Positions 10,819 to 20,668 of a stretch of DNA of 64,000 nucleotides are shown here, in pieces. Numbering within the stretch: position 1 is the first letter of the stretch; each line of letters begins with the position of its first letter. The notes beneath the pieces were generated by a model. That model saw only the letters and a program-made list of their open reading frames with translations, had not been told where the DNA came from and searched no databases. The position numbers and the translations under genes were made by a program. The stretch is taken from contig CM076194.1 of assembly GCA_038277395.1 (NCBI GenBank), forward strand, positions 135,317,230 through 135,381,229, in the 5' to 3' direction. This DNA comes from Dryocosmus kuriphilus. Taxonomy: Eukaryota; Arthropoda; Insecta; Hymenoptera; Cynipidae.

Positions 10819-10832
10819 TCATTTTGGCAATG
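10819..10832. repeat. SINE target-site duplication, copy 1
   Basis: TCATTTTGGCAATG, identical to 11189-11202, on each side of the SINE within the polB reading frame. Confidence 0.88.
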
Positions 10833-11188
10833 GAATGGAATGGAAGCTCCTAATGTGTCCCCTGAGGGTTTACATTGTTTTTTGTTTTTCTCCACTATTC
10901 CTTTGCACACCCCCCACACACATACTTTGGTGGTGGGAGGGGGACCTACAGTTTAAGGTGGGTTCCAAACCACCAAGAACAACGGCTTAAAGTACTTAGA
11001 GAACCTTTTCCTCTATAGGTACCGGCGCCACGATATACCGGAGATGAACAACTCCCTTACTAGGCAAGTGTTCACCGCGTGTGCCGCCGAGGTTCTTCCA
11101 GAGTGCGAGGCAGGAATCGAACCCGCAAGCCGAAGGAGTGGGTCTAAAGGCCTACACGCCTTAGCCCCCACGACCATCGTCCCACTAC
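10833..11188 (-). mobile_element. tRNA-derived SINE inserted in polB
   Basis: Read on the minus strand, the 5' end at 11188 is tRNA-like: an A-box-like stretch TGGTCGTGGGGGC and a B box GGTTCGATTCC about 55 bases further. A non-tRNA body follows and the element ends in a short CATTC/ATTCC repeat at 10833-10845. It is bounded by a perfect 14-bp duplication. The body contains a T/A-rich stretch and pairs of C-rich runs. The pol III boxes, the target duplication and the simple-repeat tail together define a SINE rather than a tRNA gene. Confidence 0.85.
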
Positions 11189-11202
11189 TCATTTTGGCAA
11201 TG
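11189..11202. repeat. SINE target-site duplication, copy 2
   Basis: TCATTTTGGCAATG, identical to 10819-10832. Removing the SINE and one copy would bring the flanking polB coding segments together. Confidence 0.88.
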
Positions 11203-13207
11203 TTTGAATGTAATTTTTTTTATCTTCATTTCTCAAGTATGAAGATAATTTTTCAATGCTACTAGGCATAAAACGAAACGAATCTAGAAACCGAAGATTT
11301 ACTTTTGTACCATCAACATACTTGGTGAAGAGATGTATTTTTCTTTATTTACCGGTAACAATTTAACTTGTCCCTCAAATTGCGTAGCTAGTGCTTTAAT
11401 AAAAAAGTGTGAGTCATAGCCGGACAAGTTGTGAAAAACTACTGGAATGGAGTATGGAGCTTTATAATTTACATTGCAACCATCATGACTCGGATCACGA
11501 TATTTTCCAGTAAAATGGTCGTGATCCCGATGTCTTATATCATCTTTTTCAAATGGCTTTTCACAAATGTGACAAGTTTTAGCTGTATGAAACTCTACTT
11601 CCAGCTGTGGTGTCAATTTTTCCATTGGTACAATATTTGATAAACGAGAATCAACTTCTTGCGCAATTTCATGTAATTCTCTCATGAACCACTCTACACA
11701 ATCTTTTTCTCGATAAATTTTTAGCTTGGAAAGTGAATCATCAAAGCTGCAATGTAAATAGTATCCGACACTGTGTGGGACATGCTTTTGATACGGTCCT
11801 GTACCTGACTCATTATCGGGAATCTCTTTCAAAAGGCACTCTAGGTCGGCAAAAATAGCAAATGGCACTTTTTCCTTGAATCTGTAATTTTTAAATTTCA
11901 AAAATCGCTCATTGTCCTCTGGTAAGATCATACGGCACTGATTAATATTTTCACAATCCAATCTGTGATTTTGCAAGGATCTCTCAAGCTTAAAATGACA
12001 GAGACACCTATCGCAAAGGTAAGTACAACATTTAGCACTTGTAATCTGGGATCTTACCAAACGGGACAGATTTTTTAATCAGAGCGAACTGGTATATTGG
12101 ATTGATTTCATCCAATTCGTTACCATTAGAATAATCACTGTAAAAATTTGTATTTTCAATCATTAACAGATGAATTGTAGGACATCTGGATTTTTCTTCA
12201 CTTAAATATAATGGTACAATTTCACCCTTATTCTTATACTTTTTCTCATTTTCTACTCCATAAATGTTAATACGTAATTCATTCATTTTTTCAAACTTTT
12301 TTATATCTTCGAAACTTATGGGGAAATTTATACCATCATATTTTAATAGTGTGTTAAAATGTGGATAGGAATAGACTTGATCTCTGTTAATGTCAGCAGG
12401 GCAAAGAGCTGCCACTACTGACCATAAAAAGCAATAAACGTCATTATTCTGAATGTTAATAACAGCTTTTTTATCTTTAATAAATTTAGGTAAATCAATA
12501 TAAGTTGATGTACCCACATTTATTGGTAAATATCTATTAAAATTTACCATTAGGTTAATAATTTCAGTTAATGGCCAACCTGAATCTATCTCCTGCAATT
12601 CCTCGATTTTCACTAGAATTGTTTCTAGAATATTTTCATCGTACCATCCACTGACATCAGTGGACGGTAAAATTTTCTTATTTGAAGTATTAATAAATTT
12701 AATTTCTTCAACCATTTCACTGTTCTTTAGGGATTTAAATTTTCCCGCGAAAGAAACATTAACCTTTAAACTGCCATTTGTTTTTATAATATTTTTTATT
12801 CGCTGAACAATCATAGATTTCGCGTCCTCCAGAAAATGCCTAAGGTCTTTGTGTCTTAAATTAACTACGCATCCTGTTCTTATTCTACTTGAAAAGGCTG
12901 ACTCTAAATCCACCCACTGAATCCTATCTCTTTTCTTTTTATTTAAATTCTTAATTCCTTTCCCTCTTTTTTTTAATTCTTTTATTTTTATATTAAAGGC
13001 TTTTGAAATTGCTAATGTTGCCTGAATGCGATTCTTTTCACCTAGAGATAAATCTCTATTATATCTTATAATTTTGTTTAAGAGTCTAACATTTTGTCTG
13101 CCTAGGGTAAGCCACTTATTCACATTTTTATTTTGTACCTTATTACATAAAACTTTGTAGGCCTCCTCCATTATCGACAAGAGTTTTTTGCTGGTTTCCG
13201 AGTCCAT

Positions 13208-13260
13208 TTTTTTGGTTTTGGAAACACAGTTGAGTAGTTGGAAATTGACAGTTCATGCAC

Positions 13261-13291
<31 letters not shown>

Positions 13292-14244
13292 ATGGAAATC
13301 GATTTTATTCACACCATCAATTCGCTTAGTGGTTGACAAAAACTGAAAAAAAATTTCCTATGAAACCACTTTTAATACTTGCCTAATATTCCACTCAAAT
13401 TCACTTTAAATTATTAGAACACTAACCTTTCTCACCACTTGTTTTATTTATGCTTCTCAAGGATGCTGATAGTAAAATATCACTAGTAAACATCGATCGG
13501 TTTCAAGTGACTGTCTTTGCTGTACTGAAAATTCTTTACTGGGGTTGCACCGTATATATACTCTCGGGTTATTATTATTATTATTATTATTCAGGGATAC
13601 GCATAGAATTTTCTAGAAACGCGTAGAAAAATCACACCTTGAAGAAACACATTTACCAGACTCTTTATTGTAATATGACACCCTCGAGTACTTTATCGCT
13701 AAGGATGTTCTCGAAAATGTTGATCAAAACTATTATTTACATCTAATTTTACTGCTTTAGAAAAAATAAAATGCATCACATCACATCGGACAATGTACTT
13801 TTGATTTATGTTAAAGTTGCCTTGAAAAGAATTTTCCTAAAACCTTGAATAAAAAATGTGTGCCGTCTTATCTCGAGCCCCGTAAGAGTTTCACATTACA
13901 TATCGTGTTCATTGAGAGGTAAAATGCACTGATTTAAAGTGATGCTGGAAAATAATATGAAAGATTGGATAAAACACATTCTGCTTTCGATGGTCTGCAA
14001 TTTTAACGTTTGAAACCTAAATGTAACGCAAAGTATAATAATAAATTTTCATTTATATGATATGATATTATATACATCGAGTGGTAAGCTCACTCATTTG
14101 AAGCGATACCGGAAAAGAATCAGAAAAATGAAACATTAAATAAAATACATTCTCTCTTAGATAGTCAGCGCTTAGATTAATATTTCTAAAATGAACACGG
14201 AAATATCTTTACAATGTATCTGCACATATGCACAATTATTAATG
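13208..14244. other. Polinton right non-coding spacer
   Basis: Leader and promoter region of polB, with (TAG)n at 13265-13291 and (TTA)n at 13568-13592. Beyond 13600 it is AT-rich sequence whose counterpart exists at 21130-22130, showing that this spacer is conserved between Polinton copies. No gene seen. Confidence 0.6.
13523..13560 (-). promoter_or_regulatory. Candidate core promoter of polB
   Basis: Minus strand TATATATA at 13560-13553 and TCAGTA with its A at 13526, about 34 bases apart. The ATG of polB is ~320 bases downstream, so the leader would be long. Confidence 0.45.
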
Positions 14245-14819
14245 CAGTTACTATCTTTGTCTACTAATGTATCTCCCTCTTTATCTTAAAGTTCTAGAAT
14301 TGTCTACAGGTTCAGACGCGTCTGCAATTAAACGTTTTCAAACGTAAATGTATTGCGTTGTTTAATGAGATCATCCCATATATTTTCTAGAAGCTAATGG
14401 AGAGAGGGAGAGAGAAATATATTCACCTCTTTATCTTAAAGTTCTAGAAGGTTCTACACGTGTCAGATGCGTCTGCGATTAAACGTTTTGATACGTAGTT
14501 TAATGAGATCATCGAGAGAATTTCTAGAAGCTTATAGGGGTTAGAAGAAGGGTCGGAGGGGGAAGGGGAGGTTGTTTTTCATCAATTTCGTGTCTCGCAA
14601 CTGCGTAGTAAATGATATCATCGAGAATATTCTAGAAGGTTATGGGCGATAGAGGGACCGGAGGGGGAAGGGGAAGTTGTTTTCGCCAATTTCGTGCTTA
14701 GTGACGTCACACCGAACATTCTAAAAGCTTAGCACGGACATTTATCACTACAGCTCTCGAAGTTCTAGAAAGCCGGTAAGGTAGGTATTTGCATCCAGAA
14801 CCCCCCTTGTATATCTACT
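14245..14819 (-). repeat. Polinton right terminal inverted repeat
   Basis: Reverse complement of 1106-1680, ending TTGTATATCTACT. A third, more diverged copy of this end lies at 20669-21130. Confidence 0.88.
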
Positions 14820-14825
14820 TTGAGG
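14820..14825. repeat. Polinton target-site duplication, right copy
   Basis: TTGAGG directly follows the terminal CT of the right inverted repeat and matches 1100-1105. Confidence 0.88.
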
Positions 14826-15289
14826 TTATGTGAAAACTGAAAGTTGCAGGATAAAATGGACTTCGGATTCGTGATAAGCGGGTCAAAATCCATAGGAAAT
14901 GATGGGTCTCGTTCCTAGCACAAAACATTTTTTCTTTTTTGTGGGGTTGTGTAATGAATCCGTGGGGTTTTTTTTTAATTAAAAAAAATTGATTAGGATC
15001 AAAGATATCGCAAATTAACTAAAAAAATTCGCTACGAAAAAAAATTTTAATGTTTAATCGGCTATAACTTTTTTTCCTAACTAAGCTATGGATACCAGAG
15101 ACATGCCAAATGATTCCTCATTTCATTAAGAATACAAGAATTTTTAAAAATTGAAAAATATCTATTAGAACAAAGAATATCGCGAAATAAATAATTGCAG
15201 AAATTTTAATTAAAACCAAAGATATAGCGAATTTACTGAGAAAAAAAATCATGACGGTGCGTGAATACGGGAAACCGCGCCACCCGCCG
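14826..15289. other. Right flank of the Polinton, nothing recognised
   Basis: AT-rich sequence with homopolymer runs and no supportable gene. It is the other half of the DNA into which the Polinton integrated. Confidence 0.5.
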
Positions 15290-16691
15290 ACTTATGCAAT
15301 ATCTAGTTTTAAAGAACAATCTTGAACCTACAGTCCAGTATGATACAATTGATTTCATTATTATTTATATACAACAAGCAGCGAAAAGGGACGAGAACAG
15401 ATAAAACATGCAACAACAACAGATACAACAGATAAAAGTGAAACTGCTACCCGCCTGGTTGTAGCTGCAATGTTGGTTTTACGACAAACTCCGTGGAAAA
15501 ATCTGAAAATTTTTGAAGGACTTGCTGCAAGATTTTGTAACATAATAATCGGCAAAGCAGAGTTACAAAATATAAAGAGGATCGATTTTGTATTTGACTC
15601 TTACTTTGAAAAATCAATCAGATCGTCAGAGCATCTGAGAAGAAAAAAAATCTGAATGCATTGTGTATAACAGTATTTCTGGTGATAGGTTGTTACCGAA
15701 ACAATAAGAAAAATTCTGGGGTTTACCAGAAAAATAAAATTTCGTTGCAGCAGTATTTGCGAAATTATATTATCATGCAAAAAAAAATTTTTTCATGGTT
15801 ATGATTTAATACTCAGCACGATAAATGATGATCCGTGTGTTAGTAATACAGAGAGCTCATTAGAGATTCTACAACAAGAAGATATCGAAGAAGCTGATTT
15901 GAAAATTATTATTCATATCCTACACGCCACTAAACAAAACTTTCAAAATATTTATTTAATTTCATCTGATACTGAGGTTATAGTATTAGCATTAGCATTG
16001 CATTTTTTCAAGACGTTTAAAGATAGTGGTTTACAGTTACTAATTATAATAAAAGTGTTTCAACAAACCATAATTGTAATATAAATGATTCTTTATCTAT
16101 AATTTTCAGACATTATGGTTTAGTGATGGGATTTAGAAAAGCTCGAAACATATCCCTATACACGTATTGGCTACTCATTACGGAGAAAATTTTTGTTCTA
16201 CTATATTAGCACTTCATCATTTAACGGGCTCCGTTTTAGACTAGTAAAGTGGGTACAAAGTATGCGGCGCTACAAGCTCAGCCTCAAAGCTTTTTAATCA
16301 ATTTTGGTTACGGTAAAATATTATTTAGTTATTTACAAATATTGTAATTATCATAATAAGAAAATTTAATTTATATTTTAATTGTGTTTATTGAATTTAT
16401 TAGATTGCTCAGAAAATGTTGTAGAAATGGATATAAAAAGAGCAGAAGAATATTTGGTCAAAATGTGGAAAGGCACGTCAAAGTGTAAGACATTTGATGA
16501 ACAACGACTCTGGTTCTATCATCATTCATCTAAATGCTGTTTAATTGGAAATTTGCCATCTACGAGTCGATCATTAACAATACACATACGACGAGCTTTT
16601 TACGTCGTCTTTTCGCAAGTTCACTGCTTGCATAAAAGCGTGGATCCACTTAATCCTTTGTTATACGGTTGGAAAGAGCAAGATAAATTAT
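15290..16691 (+). pseudogene. Decayed multicopy gene with Cys-rich tail, 5' and middle part
   Basis: Fragments in several frames form one protein-like order: VLRQTPWKNLKIFEGLAARF (15470-15530), FDSYFEKSIRSSEHLRRKK (15595-15650), IYLISSDTEVIVLALALHF (15950-16010), ALHHLTG then TSKVGTKYAALQAQPQSFL near 16205-16300, CLIGNLPSTSR and RRAFYVVFSQVHCLH (16530-16635), and NPLLYGWKEQDKL (16648-16690). I recognise the SKVGTK..AL and RAF..Q...YGW pattern as an uncharacterised arthropod repeat-associated family ending in a Cys-rich tail, which resumes at 20533 after the inserted transposon. Frameshifts and stops are frequent. Function unknown. Confidence 0.5.
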
Positions 16692-16729
16692 ATGTATCAA
16701 GTTAGCGAAACAACTTTGGCAACTCAGAG

Positions 16730-17216
16730 CAAGCATATTTGCATAATTTGCCGCTTATTTGTTGCTAATTAATTGCTTAAAATCAAATTTTGTTGCTAAC
16801 ATTTTTTTAAAATTACGAGGTGCTTCGCTAAGTTGACCAATAACTGTAATTTGCAAGATACGATATTTTTTGTTAAGGACTAAAAATTTGCCACTTATTT
16901 GTTGCTAATTAGTTGCGCAAAAACAAATTTTATTCCTAACATTTTTTAAAAATTGCGAGGTGCTTCGCTAAGTTGACGTCAAGTTGGCGAAACATCCACA
17001 CCAATAACTGTAATTTTCAAGATACTTTGTTAAGGATTAAAAATGTGCCGCTTATTTGTTGCTAATTATTTCCGCAAAAACAAATTTTGTTGCTAACATT
17101 TTCTAAAAATTACGAGGTGCTTCGCGAAGTTGACGTCAAGTTGGCGAAACATCCACCCCAATAACTGTAATTTTCAAGATACGATATTTTTGTTACGGAC
17201 TGAAAATTTGTCGCTT
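16730..17216 (+). repeat. Three tandem subterminal repeats of the 3.8-kb transposon
   Basis: The block with GCCGCTTATTTGTTGCTAAT followed by TGCTAACATTTT, ACGAGGTGCTTCGC and CAATAACTGTAATTT recurs near 16740, 16888 and 17046, with spacing about 150-160 bp. One inverted copy lies at 20300-20500. Such arrays are usual transposase-binding regions. Confidence 0.65.
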
Positions 17217-18109
17217 TTTTGTCGTAAACGAATGGTCCAAGCGATTTGTGCATGTGGCAGAAAAAAAACCTCCTACTTTAATTAATTTAAATTTATATAA
17301 AATACATAAACACATCTAAATATAAATCAACAACTGCGTTCAAAGAACAACCTTTTGCGCGGAAAAAAAAATGAAAGAGCTGCTGTAGATAATTCAATCT
17401 ACCTAGAAAAAATATCTGCGATTGATAAAAAGTGATATGCGACAAAAATTTATAGTTCACGAATAACTGAAAACGATTAGCAGGTCAAATTCTGGATGGA
17501 GTGTTGTACATCAAAAAACACTTTTAACCACTTTTTCGAGTGCTTCGCTGCTGTACGTGCTGCACGGCACTATTATTTAATTTAAAAAAAATTAAAATAA
17601 ATACATTGGTTACGAATGTCCCCCATAAATTTTTCACGTAAAGATTTTGTGATATTCTAACTTAAAGGTACAAAAATGCCGTTTTTGAACATTATTGATC
17701 ATGTATCAACTCAGTAGAAACTTTTTATCAGTATTCTCGCCAATATTTTCTTAAAGTTTTGGTTAAATCCCAGCAGAGCTAGACAGGCATTTTTTAACAG
17801 TTGATTTGTTCAATATTGACAAATATTGATTTTAATTTAGTAGTCCGACAAAATAACATCAAAGATGAGTAAGTGTAATATTTTTATACTTCTTGTTATC
17901 AGATACGAAAATATGAAAAGGATAACAATATTAGATTTACGCTTTTGTTATCTTACGTAAAAAATCTTAATAAATTTTCAGTGCAAAATCCTTAATTTGA
18001 TCTATTTTTTCTTTACGTGACGTGACATTTTTGAGGCTAAAAGACAGAATTTAAGGCCAAAAAAACAGTCGAATTTTTGTCGAACATTGTTATATTTTGA
18101 CAATTACAT
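17217..18109. other. Transposon interior, nothing recognised
   Basis: AT-rich, no supportable open frame and no repeat I could pair within the window. Confidence 0.4.
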
Positions 18110-18324
18110 ATAAATTTGTGGGTAAAACTCATCTCCGTCTACCTGAAATCCAGGCCAACCTTTTCTATTGTTTTGTGTCTCGACTCGGACCCTACTCGGG
18201 CTCGAGTTGGACGAGGCGGTATAGTGCTCAACCGGAGGCTACTGTACGTTGGACTAGTCCACTTGTCAAGGAAGCATGTATGTGTGACTCTGTGCGTTTG
18301 TGTATGTATGTATGTATGTATGTA

Positions 18325-18995
18325 CGAGGTTTGATCCAAAAGTAAGGTGACTTTTTATTTTTATCAAAAAATATTTATTTATCAATATTGATGTTGTCCC
18401 CTTCAAAGTAATCCCCCTCGGATATAATACATTTGTGCCAGCACTTTTTCCAATCCTCAAAGAATTTCTGATTAAGCACTTTTTGGTATAGCCTTCAGCT
18501 CTTCCAGCGATGCGGTCTTTATCTCCTTAATCGTCGCAAAACGCCATCCTTTCATGGGTCTTTCCAGTTTTTGGAAACAGGAAAAAGTCGCAGGGAGCCA
18601 AATCTAGTGAATACGGTGGCTGAGGCATGATTATGGTGTTGTTATTGGCCAAAAAATTACGAACAAGCAATGACGTGTGAGCTGGCGCATTATCGTGGTT
18701 TCGGAACAAACTTCGCTGACACACGTCTCATGCCCAAAATATCCACTAAAATTGCTTGGCACGGGTCAAACGAGATGCCGAGATCATCAGCAACTTCTCT
18801 AATGGTAATTGGACGATTCGCCAACACTATTAACCTTTATGCCTCTCACAAACAAACAAAAAATGCTATATAGCTGAAATTGTGCAAATATGTTTGGGAC
18901 GAGTGTATCGTCATAAGAAAAAAAAAGAAAACGAATATAAACTGTAGGCATCCCTAGAAATTCAAAAAGTCACCTTACTTTTCGATTAAACCTCG
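18325..18995 (-). mobile_element. Mariner-type element, deletion derivative
   Basis: Inverted ends CGAGGTTTGATCCAAAAGTA and its near-complement at the right. TA precedes the left end; the right flank is AA, so one side of the TA duplication has mutated. The minus strand carries a transposase C-terminal remnant, HDNAPAHTSLLVRNFL and MPQPPYSLDLAPCDFFLFP (18540-18710), typical of mariner, with the D of SLDLAPCD present. At 671 bp it is about half the length of a full mariner; the N-terminal DNA-binding half is lost. Confidence 0.8.
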
Positions 18996-19116
18996 AATGT
19001 ATGGATGTCGCCGTTTTTTGTCGCCACCTTAACTTAAAGACAGTTACAGATAAATTGATGAAATTTATAGGGCTTATTTGAACAATCAATATCTCAATGG
19101 GTAGGTGTGCGAATTT

Positions 19117-19300
19117 ACATTATTTTTGTGAACAGTCACAGGGGTGCTTTCCCGTCCCTCCATGAGGCGTTGGAAAAGGAGTAGGGATGCGACCTTAAAT
19201 TATTTTTGTGAACAGTCACAGGGGTGCTTTCCCACCCCCCCCCCCCATAAGGCGTTGGAAAAGGAGTAGGGATGCGACCTTACATTATTTTTGTGATCAG
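19117..19300 (+). repeat. Tandem repeat, period 80-85 bp, three copies
   Basis: TATTTTTGTGAACAGTCACA recurs at 19121, 19201 and, altered, 19286. Each copy is followed by GGGGTGCTTTCCC and GGCGTTGGAAAAGGAGTAGG. The second copy has a 13-C run that accounts for the extra length. Confidence 0.8.
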
Positions 19301-19730
19301 TTACACGAGTGCTATCAGCGCCTCAGTCGCGACCTCCATGGTGGTGTGGAACACAGCCATTTAAATTTTAAAGGTATGTTTCATGTACCATTGCAACGTA
19401 CACAGTAGCCTCCGGTTGAGCACATACCGCATCGCCCAGCTTGAGCTCGAGTAGGGTCCGAGTCGAGAAACAAAACAATAGAAAAGGTCGGCCTGGGCGT
19501 CCGGTAAGACGGTGGTACCCTGAGATGAGTTTCAACCAAATTTTTAATAAATAACTTTGGTTACAATAATTATACAATTTTTTCTGTAATTATACAATTT
19601 TCTGTATAAGAAAGATTTATCCTAATTATGAGTAATGAAGATTTAATATTGTCAACTTTAAAAAATACTTTTTAGTTGCACTTGAAGAAAAAATTGCTGT
19701 TTCAAAATTTAATTTCGGAACATTACTCGT

Positions 19731-20012
19731 TTATTGTCTAAAATACATGAACAATTCTGCACTTAATTTATAATCATTCTCAACCGCAAACACTTTCTCT
19801 TTCATGTCATCATAAACAATCCAATTCGTGTTTCTCCTTGAAATCGCTACATAGTGTCCAATGGACTTTGATGTTCTTCTCATTACTGATGGACCTTTGT
19901 ATTCAATTAATCCTAAAATACTGTAGGTTTCTCCAGTCTTTGGGAATATGTATGACTTTGCAAAAGGTCCAAGTTCTTTCTTTCGATCCATGTCAATACC
20001 GATTATAGTCAT
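19731..20012 (-). CDS. Deubiquitinase-like (peptidase C19) C-terminal fragment
   Basis: 93 residues, open. ILGLIEYKGPS followed by SIGHYVAISRRNTNWIVYDD is the C-terminal signature of ubiquitin-specific proteases: the catalytic His is in GHY and the acidic residue in the W..YDD segment. The N-terminal Cys box is absent, so the fragment cannot be active alone. It sits inside the 3.8-kb DNA transposon and is either a gene fragment captured by it or a remnant of the element's own product. No upstream coding part was found. Confidence 0.5.
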   Translation of the reverse strand: MTIIGIDMDRKKELGPFAKSYIFPKTGETYSILGLIEYKGPSVMRRTSKSIGHYVAISRRNTNWIVYDDMKEKVFAVENDYKLSAELFMYFRQ

Positions 20013-20532
20013 ATCTCTAGAATTAATTAATAAAATGGCAATTAGTAATTATTGTAGACGTAAATCTTGGCAGTCTCCATATGATTATGTCCAAAATGAT
20101 GACAATTTTTTAATAAAAAATTGAGAAATGTTAAGACACATGCATGCAGAGGTAGACAACTCTGTTCGGTTTGGATAGTTAAAATTTGCAATCCATTATG
20201 TACAGTGTACCCTGATATGCAATATGTACTTTTTTTTAAATTTTACAGAATGATTTGTAATGATAAGTGTTTCTAAGATACTTGATATTATAAGCTCTTT
20301 TTTAGAACTTAACAAAAATATCGTATCTTGCAAATTATAGTTATTGGGGTGGACGTTTCGCCAACTTGACGTCAACTTAGCGAAGCACCTGCACCTCGTA
20401 ATTTTTAAAAAATGTTAGCAACAAAATTTTTTTTTGCGCAAGTAATTAGCAACAAATAAGCGGCAAATTATCCATGTATGCTCGCTCTTATTTGTCAAAG
20501 GTATTTCGCTAACTTAATACACACAGATAAAT

Positions 20533-20668
20533 TGTAGTTCCTGAAACTGTACGAATATTGTTACCGCCAGCTGATGAACTAGTCTTTAATTGTACTGGTG
20601 AAATGTGTACAAGAGAATCTTGTATTTGCGTTGCAGGGATTTATTGCTGTTCATTTTGCGAGTGTCAA
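20533..20668 (+). pseudogene. Cys-rich C-terminal part of the interrupted multicopy gene
   Basis: Open in one frame: PETVRILLPPADELVFNCTG followed by a cysteine array (CTRESCICVAGIYCCSFCEC). It continues the gene at 15290-16691 after the 3.8-kb transposon. The frame is then lost at the Polinton end that begins at 20669. Confidence 0.5.

Larger units (their letters stand above)
9065..13207 (-). pseudogene. polB: Polinton protein-primed DNA polymerase B, disrupted
   Basis: Family B, protein-primed polymerase that would replicate the element. From the minus-strand start at 13207 the first 391 residues are the Polinton-type N-terminal region (FLWSVVAALCPADINRDQV). The exonuclease domain follows with Exo I FADLECLL near 11850 and Exo II YDSHFFIK. 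The polymerase palm has motif A YFDINNQYGAAM near 10300, motif B NNSVFGKTMEN near 9865 and motif C YTDTDSLIYH near 9560. The C-terminus lies at 9065-9298. Lesions: frame changes near 12050, 11325 and 9295, plus a 356-bp SINE inserted at 10833-11188 between the exonuclease and polymerase parts. All catalytic motifs survive, so decay is recent relative to domain loss. Confidence 0.9.
1106..14819. mobile_element. Polinton/Maverick DNA transposon, 13.7 kb, ends complete, interior defective
   Basis: Both termini are intact: long terminal inverted repeats beginning 5'-AG and ending CT-3', flanked by the 6-bp duplication TTGAGG, as known for Polintons. Recognisable genes are a retroviral-type integrase with chromodomain (minus), protein-primed DNA polymerase B (minus), a long accessory protein (minus), a GPPG-containing protein (minus) and a plus-strand cluster near the left end. 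No major or minor capsid protein, packaging ATPase or adenain-like protease is recognisable. The space where they might be expected, about 6.2-9.06 kb, holds a copia fragment and non-coding DNA. Integrase, accessory gene and polB all carry frameshifts, stops or insertions, so this copy is not autonomous. It is inserted 3' of the pseudogene at 1-840. Confidence 0.9.
18110..19550. mobile_element. Nested inverted-repeat element
   Basis: Arms at about 18110-18260 and 19385-19550 are inverted copies: AAACTCATCT..., CCTTTTCTATTGTTTTGT, CTCGACTCGGACCCTACTCG and CTCAACCGGAGGCTACTGT occur on one arm and reverse-complemented on the other. There is no transposase of its own. It carries a mariner (18325-18995) beside a (TATG)n run at 18302-18324 and a three-copy tandem repeat. 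Probably a non-autonomous (MITE-like) element. Confidence 0.65.
16692..20523. mobile_element. DNA transposon with subterminal repeats, about 3.8 kb, unclassified
   Basis: The left end (..TGTATCAAGTTAGCGAAA) and right end (TTTCGCTAACTTAATACA..) are inverted copies and homology runs about 230 bp inward. On the left the same block is repeated about three times. The host gene is split by it and the sequence GATAAATT flanks both sides (16682-16689 and 20525-20532), suggesting an 8-bp duplication as in hAT or P-like elements. No transposase is recognisable. The interior holds a second inverted-repeat element with a mariner inside it, and a deubiquitinase-like fragment. Exact outer borders are uncertain by a few bases. 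Confidence 0.6.

Noticed and set aside
11095..11188. tRNA gene on the minus strand (A and B boxes)
   Set aside because: No complete cloverleaf ends could be paired, and the segment is the head of a longer unit with a simple-repeat tail and a 14-bp target duplication, so it is a SINE.
1106..14819. Endogenous adenovirus-like or other viral integration
   Set aside because: Long inverted ends, 6-bp duplication, integrase and polB in this layout define a Polinton; no capsid gene is recognisable.
18302..18324. Additional target duplication of the mariner
   Set aside because: It is a (TATG)n microsatellite that happens to contain the TA target.
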